DNA of 64,000 nucleotides from Leucocoprinus leucothites (taxonomy: Eukaryota; Basidiomycota; Agaricomycetes; Agaricales; Agaricaceae): positions 2,542,001-2,606,000 of the forward strand of contig JAACJO010000005.1 in the NCBI GenBank assembly GCA_013368445.1, in the 5' to 3' direction. The notes below the pieces were generated by a model. The model was not told where the DNA came from. It was given only the letters and a program-made list of their open reading frames with translations, and did no database searches. The stretch's first letter is position 1. Each line of letters starts with the position of its first letter. The position numbers and the translations under genes were made by a program. Below, one piece after another: positions 49,963 through 60,738 of this stretch.

Positions 49963-50913
49963 CTAATCTAGATGCACGAAATGTCCCTTAACACCTAACC
50001 GACACTTTTCACAATCAGCCCGCGGTCCCATCATGAACCGAGGCTGTCTTCTTGACGACATAGCCTTGGGAGAACGAGGCGCAACAGCTACGGATGAGCT
50101 CGTATTCGAGTTCAGTACCAAAGGTGAATCAGCTTGTTGGTAATCCTGTGATGTTTGGCGTTCCATCGGAGTTGGTGGTATGACGCTAATATTTGGTCCC
50201 ATTATAGGGCTAGGACCAAGTAGAGACCCTGGGGTATGATGATCTTCAGGCGCAAGGGAAGGCAGGGATTCTTGGAATGGGGTACATCTAGATGAATCCG
50301 TCGTGATAGAAGGTATCAACAGTTGATGTTGGTCTTGTGGGACATTGACACTGTGGGGTGCTTGGTTGGCGGTAAATGATGTAGGGTAACCAGACGTTTG
50401 CAAAAGCGGGAGTTGCGGCCTTCCCGAGTGTGTGATAGTCTCTTGAATGCTAGAGTCAGGCGTTTCCACCATCTGCACCATGAGGGAATTAAAGGAAGTG
50501 GATGTAGGAAACCAAGCGAACCGATTTAGCAAAAGAATCGAGGGAGAGGAGAAACCAATACAGACCATATCCTCGTCCTTCTGTATACCGTGAAAGAAGG
50601 ACACCATACGAGCTGGACTGTCAATCGTTAAACCACCAGTCTGTTGAACCCAATCCTCAGACGAATGTCGACTGCTCCCGGCTGAATTATCACCAAAACG
50701 CTTTCGAATACTAAGAGAAGGGTATGGATTTGGATGCCCAACGTTCAACGAGAGCCTTTTCTTTCAAGGGCGACTCAGAAAAAAAAAAGGGGGCACGTCC
50801 TATAACCAAGAGCTTACCGGAGGTCGATCTTGAGGACTTGACGGCTCGGGTGAGCGGGCACGTTTGACAGATGCGATGCGTTGGCGACGAGGAGAATGCG
50901 TGTCAATATCCAT
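49963..50913 (-). CDS. Orphan Ser/Pro-rich protein with Cys-His C-terminal motif
   Basis: Not recognised. Exons 50913-50818, 50760-50566 and 50472-49963; 266 residues, in frame. An ATG at 50922 in the same frame is an alternative start. The N-terminus carries HSPRRQRIASVKRARSPEP, a phospho-site and NLS-like segment, and KRLSLN follows the first junction. The middle is disordered with SP/TP sites (GPSPIMG, IPPTPMERQ). The chain ends in RRQPRFMMGPRADCEKCRLG then VKGHFVHLD, a compact C-x2-C-x6-H-x2-H arrangement that could bind one metal ion (inference). The second intron (93 nt) is stop-free in frame. A cell-cycle or transcription role is possible but unproven. Confidence 0.65.
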
Positions 50914-51196
50914 ATGGATCATGACGAGGTCTCAGGCGCGACGTGCGCAACGCTGAAGTCAAGACTCACTGTAGGTAAAGGATCAAATGAATCATCCTCT
51001 AAATGATATTTATATTACATCAACGCGTGAGACTGTCACACGGACACGCTTAGGCTTTCAGAGCCCGACGAGCGCTTTGAAACAAAGGGGTGAATGGCAG
51101 CTGATGAATTGGGGTTACATCTGATGGCACAGGATCTAAAATACAACGAGAATTTCATTCACATCTACAGTGTACACGACCAAGAAGTGTTAGAGT

Positions 51197-54001
51197 TTAT
51201 CCCTGCATGTCCAATCCCTCACGTGGTAGCCTGGGTTCTCCTTCGACGTACTCCTCGCCAGTCTCAGCCCGGAGGAGGTCGTTAATCCATGCACCGCTGG
51301 GCTTGATCTTAATGCCCCGAGAGTACATCACAGCCAGGTATAACCAAGCGGCAGCGTTGCCAACAGTTCCAACTTCGTCCGACACATGAGTCCTGGCATA
51401 TTCACTCATTTGCCTATACAACGCCTCGTCGGTATAGAGGTCGTAGAGGTGCCGAGCAACAGCTTCGTTGTCACCGGGAGTGGTCAAATAGCCCGATTTC
51501 CCGTGCACAACCTGAAGGGGAATACCACCGGTCCTGCAAGCAATTATGGGCTTGCCAGCGTGAAGAGCCTCCGACACCTTGACCTCGAACCCTTCACGAG
51601 TCGAAAGTTGGAGAGCGATTCTGGAGTTGGCCATCAATGCATTGAGCACTTGCAAAACAAAAACGTCAGACTCAAAACCGGATTTATATACAATTTAAAA
51701 ACCTACGCTGGTCACTCGGGGGCAATCGCATAACAATAATATCATGGGCAAGATGCTTATATTTGTCACTGTTAATCAGTTGCATCACCTGGTCGTAGAT
51801 GATACTAGCATCAGGATCGTCGACAGCTCCATGTCCGCAAACCAACAGCTGAGGTTGTTCTTCCTCGCTGAGATCGGGTGACTTCTCCTTCAGGAGAGCC
51901 CGGAGTTTCGCATAAGAATCGATAACGTTCGGAATACCTAATAGAATCATGAAAAGTGCCTAAAATGGTGGAGATTGAACGTACCCTTGGCCGGATCGAA
52001 TCGGGCGATCTGGACAATATAATCGCGGTGTGGCCACTTGAGCTCATTCATCTTCTCCTTGGCGCAGAGGCTACGGAACTCGCCCATGTAGTACTGAGAG
52101 TCCCTGCACATGCATCAGCAGTCTGGTACTACGACTGGGGAGATAATCGCACTAACCAAGCATCCAACTCCTTGTTCAACCCATCCAACCAATCTGTAGC
52201 AGCGCCAAGAAGGGCAAGCCTCTCAAGCGGGACGTCGCTCGGAACGAACTTGCTGACGGGATGGCCTGCACAAAGTCAGCCCGTGTATTTTTTTTTTACG
52301 ATAAAGGCACTTGCTGATGAAAAGATCGGCGAGTTGAATATTATTCCACAGATACTTCCAAACCTCCTCTTGAGGCGATCCAGGAACGTGGACGAGGTCA
52401 CTCCGGATTTCAATGTGGGAGCGATAGACGATCGGAAGCTCGGGCCTAATCTTTTTAATGAGTGGAATCAAGCCAGGCATCTGAGGGTCATCTAGGATTG
52501 ATTGGGTTAGATACAGTGAAATTAGGATGTAGTTAGGTCACGAACCGATGAAAGCAACATCAACGCCACCAGGAGCCAAAGGACCCCCCTCAGCCGTCCA
52601 TCTCAAACCGTTCTTCAGGATCCAGGCATCGAATGTGTCTTTTGCTTCCTGCGTCAAACGAAGATCAGGGGCCGCGACGCCTTGAAGGATGTTGTGGTTG
52701 TTTTTGGTAATCCTGAAAACCTGCGGGGACGGGTTTGGAACATACCTACATATTATCAAGATGAGAGCTTGCCACACTCAACGGGTACTTAATCTTACCA
52801 AGCGACGTCCACGTCCAGCGCCGTCAGGAAGCGAATTAAAGCATGTCGCATCTATAATAGAGAGCATTATCAGCAACATGGACAAATATGTGTAACAGAA
52901 CATACGAGGGCAACACCGCCTGAGACGACCAGTCAATGCGAGCGTAAAAGTGCGGCTTAACCAGGACTCACCTCCTTGTGGAGTAGAGGAGAAGAAGCCA
53001 ATTTTCACTTTCTTCTCGCGAAGTTCATCCGCAAGTTTGACGACCGCGTTCCAGGTCCTGGAGGAAGTTCACCATGTGCCGTGCAGAATGGGCCCATCGA
53101 CATCTGACTAACCTTGGACCAACAGTTTTTCGGAATTCCTCAACATCATCGATCAGATGAATTCTACCAGCATCATCGACTGTAACTTGATTACGGGGGC
53201 CAATACTCAAACGAGGGTTGTTTCCAGGGCCGAAATTCGTGAGACACTTGCGAGCGGCGGAATCAGCCTGCTCATCAAGCGTGCGTTGAATGGGAAGGCG
53301 ACCAGTGACACCTGTCTGGAGGCCCGACACAGCAGTCAGATGGGCCGAATCCACATACATGGTCGGAGTCTCAGCTCCAGAAGGAACATAAGAGCCCGTC
53401 GTGGACGAGATGCGGTGCTTGACATTGGGGCGCGTCACTGAGTCGGTGTGATATGGCTTGATATTAAACACGTAGGGAACAATGTCCATATCGAGCCAGA
53501 GCCTGGTACAGATATTGGGACACTAAGTCCACGATATTAGATGGGATCTGATAAGGATGGCGAAGTCGAAACGAACCTCGCGAAGGAGTGTCAATGTGAC
53601 ACCAGCACCCAGGAACTTGCACAAATGCTCGATCGAGAACTTACGGAGCATTTCAAGCACGAAGAGTTCAATGTTCTTCGCGTTTTTCTCTGGGGTGCTT
53701 GGGTCATAGTCGATTTGGGACGACGAGAAGTCGGTGCTGTAGACGGAGTCGTGAATCGAAATTGCGATTTCGAACTTTTTGTTGCCCTCAATAGCGACAC
53801 CTGCAATACCAGCCCACATGGGCTTTGGGAGGGGTTTGGTGTAAGATCAAAGGCAAATAGACGGATAGTCTTGGGGCGCACCGTAAGGCTGGAGAAGGTG
53901 GAGGTGACATTGGGCCTCTGCTTTGCGTCGACGCTGGACGACAACCTGCGTCGGACGGCGGCGGAGGGGACTGAGGAGAACGGCTGAGAGAGATGGGCCA
54001 T
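51197..54001 (-). CDS. Trehalose phosphorylase (retaining, fungal GT4 type)
   Basis: Reversibly splits trehalose with phosphate into glucose and glucose 1-phosphate; typical of mushrooms. Exons: 54001-53882, 53822-53577, 53522-53113, 53057-52972, 52919-52906, 52851-52799, 52745-52546, 52491-52315, 52265-52157, 52103-51985, 51937-51707, 51648-51197; 738 residues, exactly in frame, the family length. Motifs in order: MWAGIAGVAIEGNKKFEIAI, FNIKPYHTDSVTRPNVKHR, KIGFFSSTPQGGGVALMRHA, YVPNPSPQVFRITKNNHNIL, WTAEGGPLAPGGVDVAFI, RSHIEIRSDLVHVPGSPQEE, then the GT-B C-terminal half with YIVQIARFDPAKGIPNVIDS, CGHGAVDDPDASIIYDQV, LSTREGFEVKVSEALHAGKP and IACRTGGIPLQV. The intron 52266-52314 is GC-AG, and exon 52919-52906 is 14 nt. 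Confidence 0.97.
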
Positions 54002-54678
54002 GTGCAGAAGGATGGGAAAGAAGAAAGGTGGAGACTTGAAAATTTATAGGGCCAAGATACGAGATCGAGTGAGTGGCCACAAAAGGACAAAGTACCCAAG
54101 AGTGGGGAAAGGAGAGAGGCGCAGGTCTGATCTACCTATCGAGGAATGGATCTCCCTGATCTCCCATTTCTACGCCCCACTCCGGCATATGCTTCTCCTC
54201 CTAGGTATGTCAAGGCTCTCAATATCCGCGCAAATTCTGTCCGGACACCAGATATATACAATCATGCCTGATTACTGCCAATGACGGCAAGGGTCTCACT
54301 TCTTGCGATGCCGCATGCCCTGATCGCAACTTTATAAACACCTCGCATTTCAGCAACCAATGCGTGGTTTGAACATGTACACTGCATTCTATGGCATGTA
54401 TCATCAATAGAAGCATGTCCAGCGTCAGATATAGCTCACCCCTCTCCTGTTTAGCTCCAGCCATGGCCCATCTCGCGTCCTCCTGGGACTCGCGCGTCAA
54501 TGGGTATAATATATGCACGTGATCTTCACGTGCTACGCGACCTATATTCGTCACATTCATTTATGGCGGCACTCTTGTTTCTTTGTTGCTTCCACCGCCC
54601 GTTCTCCCTGTCGATCACTACCATTGGTCAAGTCGAACATTTAGGGTATACATTCGGGCCTAGTGTCCGCGCTAAAGT
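54002..54678. promoter_or_regulatory. Divergent promoter region, trehalose phosphorylase / TFIIB-like
   Basis: 677 bp between two divergent starts. An imperfect palindrome CACGTGATCTTCACGTG (54516-54532) holds two CACGTG E-boxes and may be a bHLH site. Nothing coding is seen. Confidence 0.45.
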
Positions 54679-56579
54679 ATGTCACAGAGCTGTCCTGAGT
54701 GTGGCGGGGCCACAACTTGGGATGACACTGTCGGCTCAGCCGTATGCACCTCCTGTGGTACCCTAACGGACCCCTCACAATCAGTCTTGACTTCGCAATA
54801 TGATTTCCCCGAGAGTACCGTCCGATCCAACACTAGCTGGGATATTAACTTAGGCAAACGCACTCGCTTCTCGAACTGGACTCTCGCAGACCAAGGCAAA
54901 GAAGCGAGGGACAAGCGAAATTCGGTACGTACTCTTGCTATCTCAGCTCACAAGGGTGCTGACATCTTGCCAATATTTAGCTGGCAATAGCTGGGTTCAT
55001 TGAGTCTCTTGCACGTTCTTTCAATGCAACCGGTCTATCACCGCGTGCGATAAATATTTTTCGCCAAGCAAAAGAAGCAATTCATTTTCGATGGGGAAGG
55101 AAAGCAAAGCTGGTTGCTGGAGCATGTCTGGCTATTGCTTTACGGGAGTCAAATCGCCCAGACTGTCTTCGAGATATATCGTTCCTTTTGGAAGAGCCGT
55201 ATTCCGCACTCTCACGAGCATATAGTTCCGTGACTAGTGCACTCAACATCTCTTTAAGTCGCGTGGAAATCTCGTCCTATATCCCAATCCTTCATCAACA
55301 TGCGTCTTCGTTGTTGGCAGGCGCGCCGAATCTGTTACCTCAGGGTCTCATACAGGAACTGTCTTCCGTCTCTTTCCATGCTGTCAGTAATACTGCAACC
55401 TCCCTTTGCGACATTCTGGCCCGAGTTGGAACTCCATCAGTCATCAGAAGCCCCACAGCCTCTATTGCCTGCGCTATATTCATCCTCTCATTGGAGTCGG
55501 AACGGCGCAACAATATCAAGCATCTAGCACCCCTTACTCAGGCGTTGGGTACTCGCCTGAACGTTGGAAAAGGCGCCGTCATGACCTGCTACAAGGCAGC
55601 ACAAGACACCCTTGCTTCTCTGGCCGAGAACGTCCCTTGGCTTGACAAATACAACTCAAAAAATGGTCGAGCAAAGGTTGCAAAGCGGAACGTTGTGGCG
55701 CGCGCAACCAAAGATATCGTGACCTTCTACAATGACTCTTGGAAGGAAATTAAGAAGCCTAATTTCGATATCATTTGTGGGAATGATACACAACTCCATG
55801 ATCGGGATGGGTTTCTAGACGATGAGGGCCATTTTCCCCCACCCAAGAGGCGGAAAGCACATCATAAAGTTGCAATGCGATTTCTTCTCAATCCGGTTAC
55901 GGGCCCGTTGCCGAATACTACCCCCTCATCGTCCCTTGATACCACCAAGACATTGACGCCACAATCAATTTACCCTCTCCTTACCTACTATCTTTCGGCA
56001 CATTCGTCATCACAAAAACCTACAAGACTACAATTACTAGCCGCCGTGCGTGGGGGCGCCGACGAGATCTCCGATAGTGAGCTATTTGAAGCAAACGAAA
56101 TGGAGAGCCTGTTGCGGAGCGAAGAAGAGGTGAAAGTCATGGCCCATCTATATGATTGGGGAAACGACAAGGAAGCAACGTGTGACCCAGAAGCTGCCTC
56201 TATTTCTTTTTCTAGCAGCTCAAGCCAAACGAGAGATATAAACCAAGATCACATAAGGGCCCAAGAACGCCGTAGTCGTATCAATTTTGACGCCCTAGCC
56301 AGGCTCTTGAACGACGAAGATGCGCAAGATGACCAACCTCTCAATGGGTTACTTGGCTTTGGATACGACTCTGACGCGGCTGACGCACCGGACCCTTCAG
56401 AGCCAGAGGATGAGCCTCAAGATAATCCGCCGCCGCCACATGAACCCCGACCGTCCTCATTATCATTCAACCCCACAATGTTTTCTGATGAAGAAATTAT
56501 CGTCGACGGCTGGCGACCAACATCTCCGGGAGGCGGCACCACCACTGGTGATGACTGGTACGATGAGGTCTACTATTAA
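54679..56579 (+). CDS. TFIIB/BRF-family transcription factor
   Basis: TFIIB-like factor, most likely an RNA polymerase III initiation (TFIIIB, BRF) type protein. Exons 54679-54924 and 54981-56579; 614 residues, exactly in frame. The N-terminal zinc ribbon is C5-x2-C8, C23-x2-C26 (SCPECGG ... VCTSCGT). Two cyclin-like repeats follow: LAIAGFIESLARSFNATGLS, LVAGACLAIALRES and DISFLLEEP in the first; SIACAIFILSLESE and KGAVMTCYKAAQDTLASLA in the second. The C-terminal half is disordered and acidic, with an NLS-like PPPKRRKAHH, and ends DDWYDEVYY. I see no clear BRF homology block II, so BRF2-like or another TFIIB paralogue is an alternative. Confidence 0.8.
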
Positions 56580-57973
56580 CCCCACCGGCGCTCGCCGTCC
56601 TTTTTTCCCCTCAGACCTATCTATACTCATTCGCTCATCTACACTTTTTATGACAGCTCGTCTATTGGCTATTAGACGCTATGATGATATATATATTGTA
56701 CCGGTGGGACCCCACGCATGTTGGTTCCTAGATGCCAACTTCCCCGCGCTTTCCTCTTGGGGCTGCGCCATCGTGAAAGGCGACGTCGATCAGACATCCC
56801 AGGTTAGTCCAGTAATTCATCAGAAGATAGAAGCCACAGGGGTTCTGATAACATTTTTGTTCTCTTCCTTTTACTCTGAACTTTTTGGTCCTTTTCTTTT
56901 GCATCAGAAAGTCTACGATACAATCACTATGAGCTTCCTTTGTCACCGGAATTATGAGGCTTATGATTTTTAATGTATCAACCGGATTTGCGCCGAGTAG
57001 GCAATCTATTGCACAATACATGTTCGATGCGCATCGGTGGTATCCTCGTCCTTTACCGAGTATGTCAACGTAATCTCATAACACTTTCTCTTGAGCCGTT
57101 CTGACAGAGACTTGCAACGATCGGGGCCGGATGAATAAAGCTAGGGTTCACTCGGGGTCCTAACCTCCCTACTATCCGGAGAGGACCAGTAGCTCGGAGC
57201 AACATCAAGTAAAAGTTGACACACGCAGAAAACGCGTGTCGGGCATCCAGTCTGAAACGGCTTCTCTATTTTTTTGTTTGAGGATGGGCATCCTCCTTGC
57301 TTGGCCTGCCAAAATTCCAGGCGACAACTGCAAGGCCCCGGACGTCAGGCAATCAACAACTGCCCGCGCGACCCGCGCCTACTCCAAGGTCCACTACACT
57401 CTGAATCAAGAGTGCCGAAACGAATAGATTAGTAATTCTTTGTGCCTTGAGTGTCTGGTATACGACTTTTTCAGACGCTTCGTACAAGTCTCTTGGAAGT
57501 ACTCCACGAGGCCTCGGTTCGGAACTCTACTTACAGACCAATGTATCCCTCAACCCTACTAGCCAGCCGTCGCGCACCGATAAATCCATAGCCAGAAAAT
57601 ATGTGTCCAGGAGGCAGGTCATTTGACGTGAAAGAATGACATGCCTCATGTCCATTTCAATATCCGCGCATCTTCTATCTATCAAGGTGCCAGCTGGCCA
57701 TCGTTGCAATTATGAACTTAATCCATGATCAATCGATGGCTTGGATCAGAGAGATTGCCTCCGGAGACTATGATTTAAGTGATGATTGCCCTATTTAATT
57801 CATAAAGTCTATCAAGATAATTGTTAATGGCACGAGTGTGAGCGACGTCATCGGGTCTGGTATACATACAGATAGGCAAACATGTGTTGAGTGCAGGCGC
57901 GAATAGCGAGGGTAACAGGGTATGAAATACAGGGTATAGCAAGATAGCAAGAACAAATGCAATGCAAAAAGCA
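56580..57973. other. Intergenic, 1.4 kb, convergent 3' ends
   Basis: Between the TFIIB-like gene (+) and the F-box gene (-). Short open frames only; no motif, splice pattern, repeat or RNA gene supported. Confidence 0.4.
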
Positions 57974-59698
57974 TCAGATAGCATCAACAAAGCTAGGCAT
58001 ATGCAGTCTAGAGGAGGTAGCAGGAGCGAAAGCAAGAGCAGAAGCGAAAGCAATAGGAGTCTTAGCAAATGGAACATTTAAACGAACAGGCAATCCTCTC
58101 TGATCTAACGAATCCAACCAGAACTTCCATTCCACCGGGGCAACATGGCCCGCGGGGGCATGGATATTGACCCACACTGATTCCAAGCCACGTCCACCGC
58201 CGGCGGATGTGGATATAAGAGGCCCAACAGCCTGGTTTAAAGAGGAGGCAGCTAGTGCGTGCTGCGGGCACCGAGTTTCGAAGGCAACGAAAAGTGCGTC
58301 GAAAGATAATTTTAGATCAACTTCCAGCTCGAGATGACGTAGTTTGGGAAGAATGTCATATCGACCACTGGCGTCATGTCGATGGAAGAGCTGGACAAGG
58401 TCTGTTGCGGTGCTGTCAGGCCCAACAGACTCCTCGGAAGTTTTGCTGAGATCTAGAACTAGACGGTGGAGGGATGGAACGGTATGAAAGAGGTTTCTAA
58501 GGTCGTCCCGCTGGAAGAGGATTCCAGAAGCGTCGAGGAAACGAAGGTTGTTAACGTGGTGGAGAAAGGGGAGGAGGGAAGGGATGATCGCAGGCGAATA
58601 AGCACGAGAACCAAAGGTATTGTATTTGAATTTTAGAAGGGAGGGGCAGCAAAGTGCCTGTAGAAGATGGAGGACGTTTTCGTTGTGAGAGTCGTCGATC
58701 ACCTCAAAAGTGTGGAGCTCGGGAAGTAAGAGGGGATCATATCGAGGCCCCTGGGTACCGTCCCCTTCTTCGTCTCCCGCACCTTCCACGTTGCGAACAC
58801 GAAGAGACCCCAGGTTAGGGCAAAGCCGAAGGACAGTTACAAGGTCGTCTAGCTTTGCCCAGCAAATGCGGAGGCTAGAGATTCTGTTCCATGGTAGGCG
58901 CAGAGTTGTAGGATCCACCGCCCACAGGTCGATACTCTCCAACTGGGGAGTGTTGGCGAACATTTGCACCTCTGTTGGGGCAAACACCGGATCAAGCTCC
59001 CCGTTAACCGTCAAATGTTTAAGCATGGTAAAGTTCACCGGGGTCCTCAACAGGTCTCCCCAACCCCCATCCAAAATCCCGAAGAATAGCGACCCGATCC
59101 GATGCGCGTAATCATCAAACAGGGTCTTTAGCACCTGACGACAAGGCTTCCAATCAGGCAACAGCTTCTCGCTGTGCACCTCATCCACTAGCCTCGTATC
59201 GTCATTATGCGTTATGTTCACCGTCACCGGCAAATTTTTCGCCATCCTGAACCAATGATCTACCCTCCCGACATCCCGTGCGCTCGTCTCAAACGTCAGA
59301 TCGATCCACAAAAACGTCCAAAGCCTCGAGTCGCTCATTGAGACCTTCCGCCATTGATGACATACTTGACCCAATAGCACAGGCGACATGTGTCTTCCGA
59401 ACCGCTGATATTTGAGTGGTTTGAACGTGGTGAGCTCTGGAATGTCACAAGCCCAGAGCATGATCTCGGAGAGAATCTCGCTGGGGAGGCGAAATATGGG
59501 CGAGGCGCTGATGTTAATTAAACTTTTGACTTTGGCGCTTGTTTGTTGGAGTGCATCAGCAATGTCGTCGCAGACTTTGGCATGGTGTCGGAGACGCTTC
59601 AAGTCGTGCGACGTGCAAGTATACGGTGTGCTGGGTACGGTAAGGAACGGGGTGAGGGTGTTGAGAAGCTGAGTGGTGTACTGCTGTTGCCAGGTCAT
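57974..59698 (-). CDS. F-box-like protein with leucine-rich region
   Basis: Probably a substrate adaptor of an SCF ubiquitin ligase; large families of these occur in mushrooms. Single exon, 574 residues. A coiled N-terminus (ADALQQTSAKVKSLIN) leads to the F-box-like motif IFRLPSEILSEIMLWA (about 68-84) and VCHQWRKVSMSDSRLWTFLW, the usual continuation. Degenerate leucine-rich repeats follow: LKHLTVNGELDP, TPQLESIDLWAVDP, ISSLRICWAKLDDLVTVL, CPNLGSLRVRNVEG, VNNLRFLDASG and PSLHRLVLDLSKT. An intronless structure is common for this expanded family. The substrate is unknown. Confidence 0.85.
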   Translation of the reverse strand: MTWQQQYTTQLLNTLTPFLTVPSTPYTCTSHDLKRLRHHAKVCDDIADALQQTSAKVKSLINISASPIFRLPSEILSEIMLWACDIPELTTFKPLKYQRFGRHMSPVLLGQVCHQWRKVSMSDSRLWTFLWIDLTFETSARDVGRVDHWFRMAKNLPVTVNITHNDDTRLVDEVHSEKLLPDWKPCRQVLKTLFDDYAHRIGSLFFGILDGGWGDLLRTPVNFTMLKHLTVNGELDPVFAPTEVQMFANTPQLESIDLWAVDPTTLRLPWNRISSLRICWAKLDDLVTVLRLCPNLGSLRVRNVEGAGDEEGDGTQGPRYDPLLLPELHTFEVIDDSHNENVLHLLQALCCPSLLKFKYNTFGSRAYSPAIIPSLLPFLHHVNNLRFLDASGILFQRDDLRNLFHTVPSLHRLVLDLSKTSEESVGPDSTATDLVQLFHRHDASGRYDILPKLRHLELEVDLKLSFDALFVAFETRCPQHALAASSLNQAVGPLISTSAGGGRGLESVWVNIHAPAGHVAPVEWKFWLDSLDQRGLPVRLNVPFAKTPIAFASALAFAPATSSRLHMPSFVDAI

Positions 59699-60738
59699 CG
59701 ATTGAGCGTCCCGAGGAGGTAATTAAACCCAAGTGGAGTAGTTCCACAGTAATATGAGCAGAGAATCACAAATTAGGCAACCAAGAACTGGAGATAGCGG
59801 AGAAAGGGGAGGCAACTTTGTAGGCCTTGAACTCAGCGAAGGAGTTTGTAGGATGGGGGAATATACGGGGTCGGTAGGGTAGAGTAATGCGGGATTATAT
59901 AGACTCTCCGCGGGATATGATCAAGGCAAAGGCTAAATTAACCGGCAGCGCGAGTGTGAATGTGAAGGGGACGAGGGAGACGGAGCATCAGTCCACTGAC
60001 ACATCCTCTCTATTCTCGCACATACCATACAGCCGTCGTCCGACTCGGCTATATGCATCACAAGCTCTTGCTTTGATCACCGCCCCGGGTTCTGTGAAGG
60101 GTCAACGCCATCATCACCTTTGGTGGGAATATATATATTCAATGATCATATCGTGGATTTCAGAGAGTTGATGTATGATTAGACGATTGAATTCACCCCC
60201 TGGTGTGCATGCTTAGAGTGAGAGATAAGCTTTGTGGTGCGTGATGCCAATGCCTTGCCCCTGAGGATAGTTGAGGGAGTGTGATAGTGTTATGCTATGT
60301 GGGTCCGTATCACTGCCGGTTAATGTGAAGAGTGGGCGCCTAACAATCAAAAATCACATCACAACCCCATTCGGCCGCCGACAATGTTTCCCGCTGCACA
60401 AACGTCGGGCCGCATCATACGGAATTTTTAAGGTTGGACAGCAGACAGTGAATAATTGATGGGCTTATATGAAAGGATCACCAAAAGACTGCGGCTCGGT
60501 AACTGGGACAAAGAAAAACAATGACTATTGGTCCAATGGCCGCCGAATGTCCGCTTATCACACTCGGGAAATCCAGGAAAGAATAATTAGTTCTCAAAAC
60601 CTATTTACACCAGAAGCTATAATTTCCAAGGTCCAAGCCACAATGTCCACTCATGAGATTGACAATGACAATGAGTACAAGTCCAGCCACCATCCTACTT
60701 TTTTCTTCCTTTCTTCCACGGCATCACAGGCCCAGTCG
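59699..60738. other. Intergenic, 1.04 kb
   Basis: Holds the promoter of the F-box gene and the 3' flank of the lipid phosphatase gene. No exon supported. Confidence 0.4.

Noticed and set aside
57236..57427. Short + strand frame in the 1.4-kb gap
   Set aside because: 63 codons, no splice extension, no recognisable motif.
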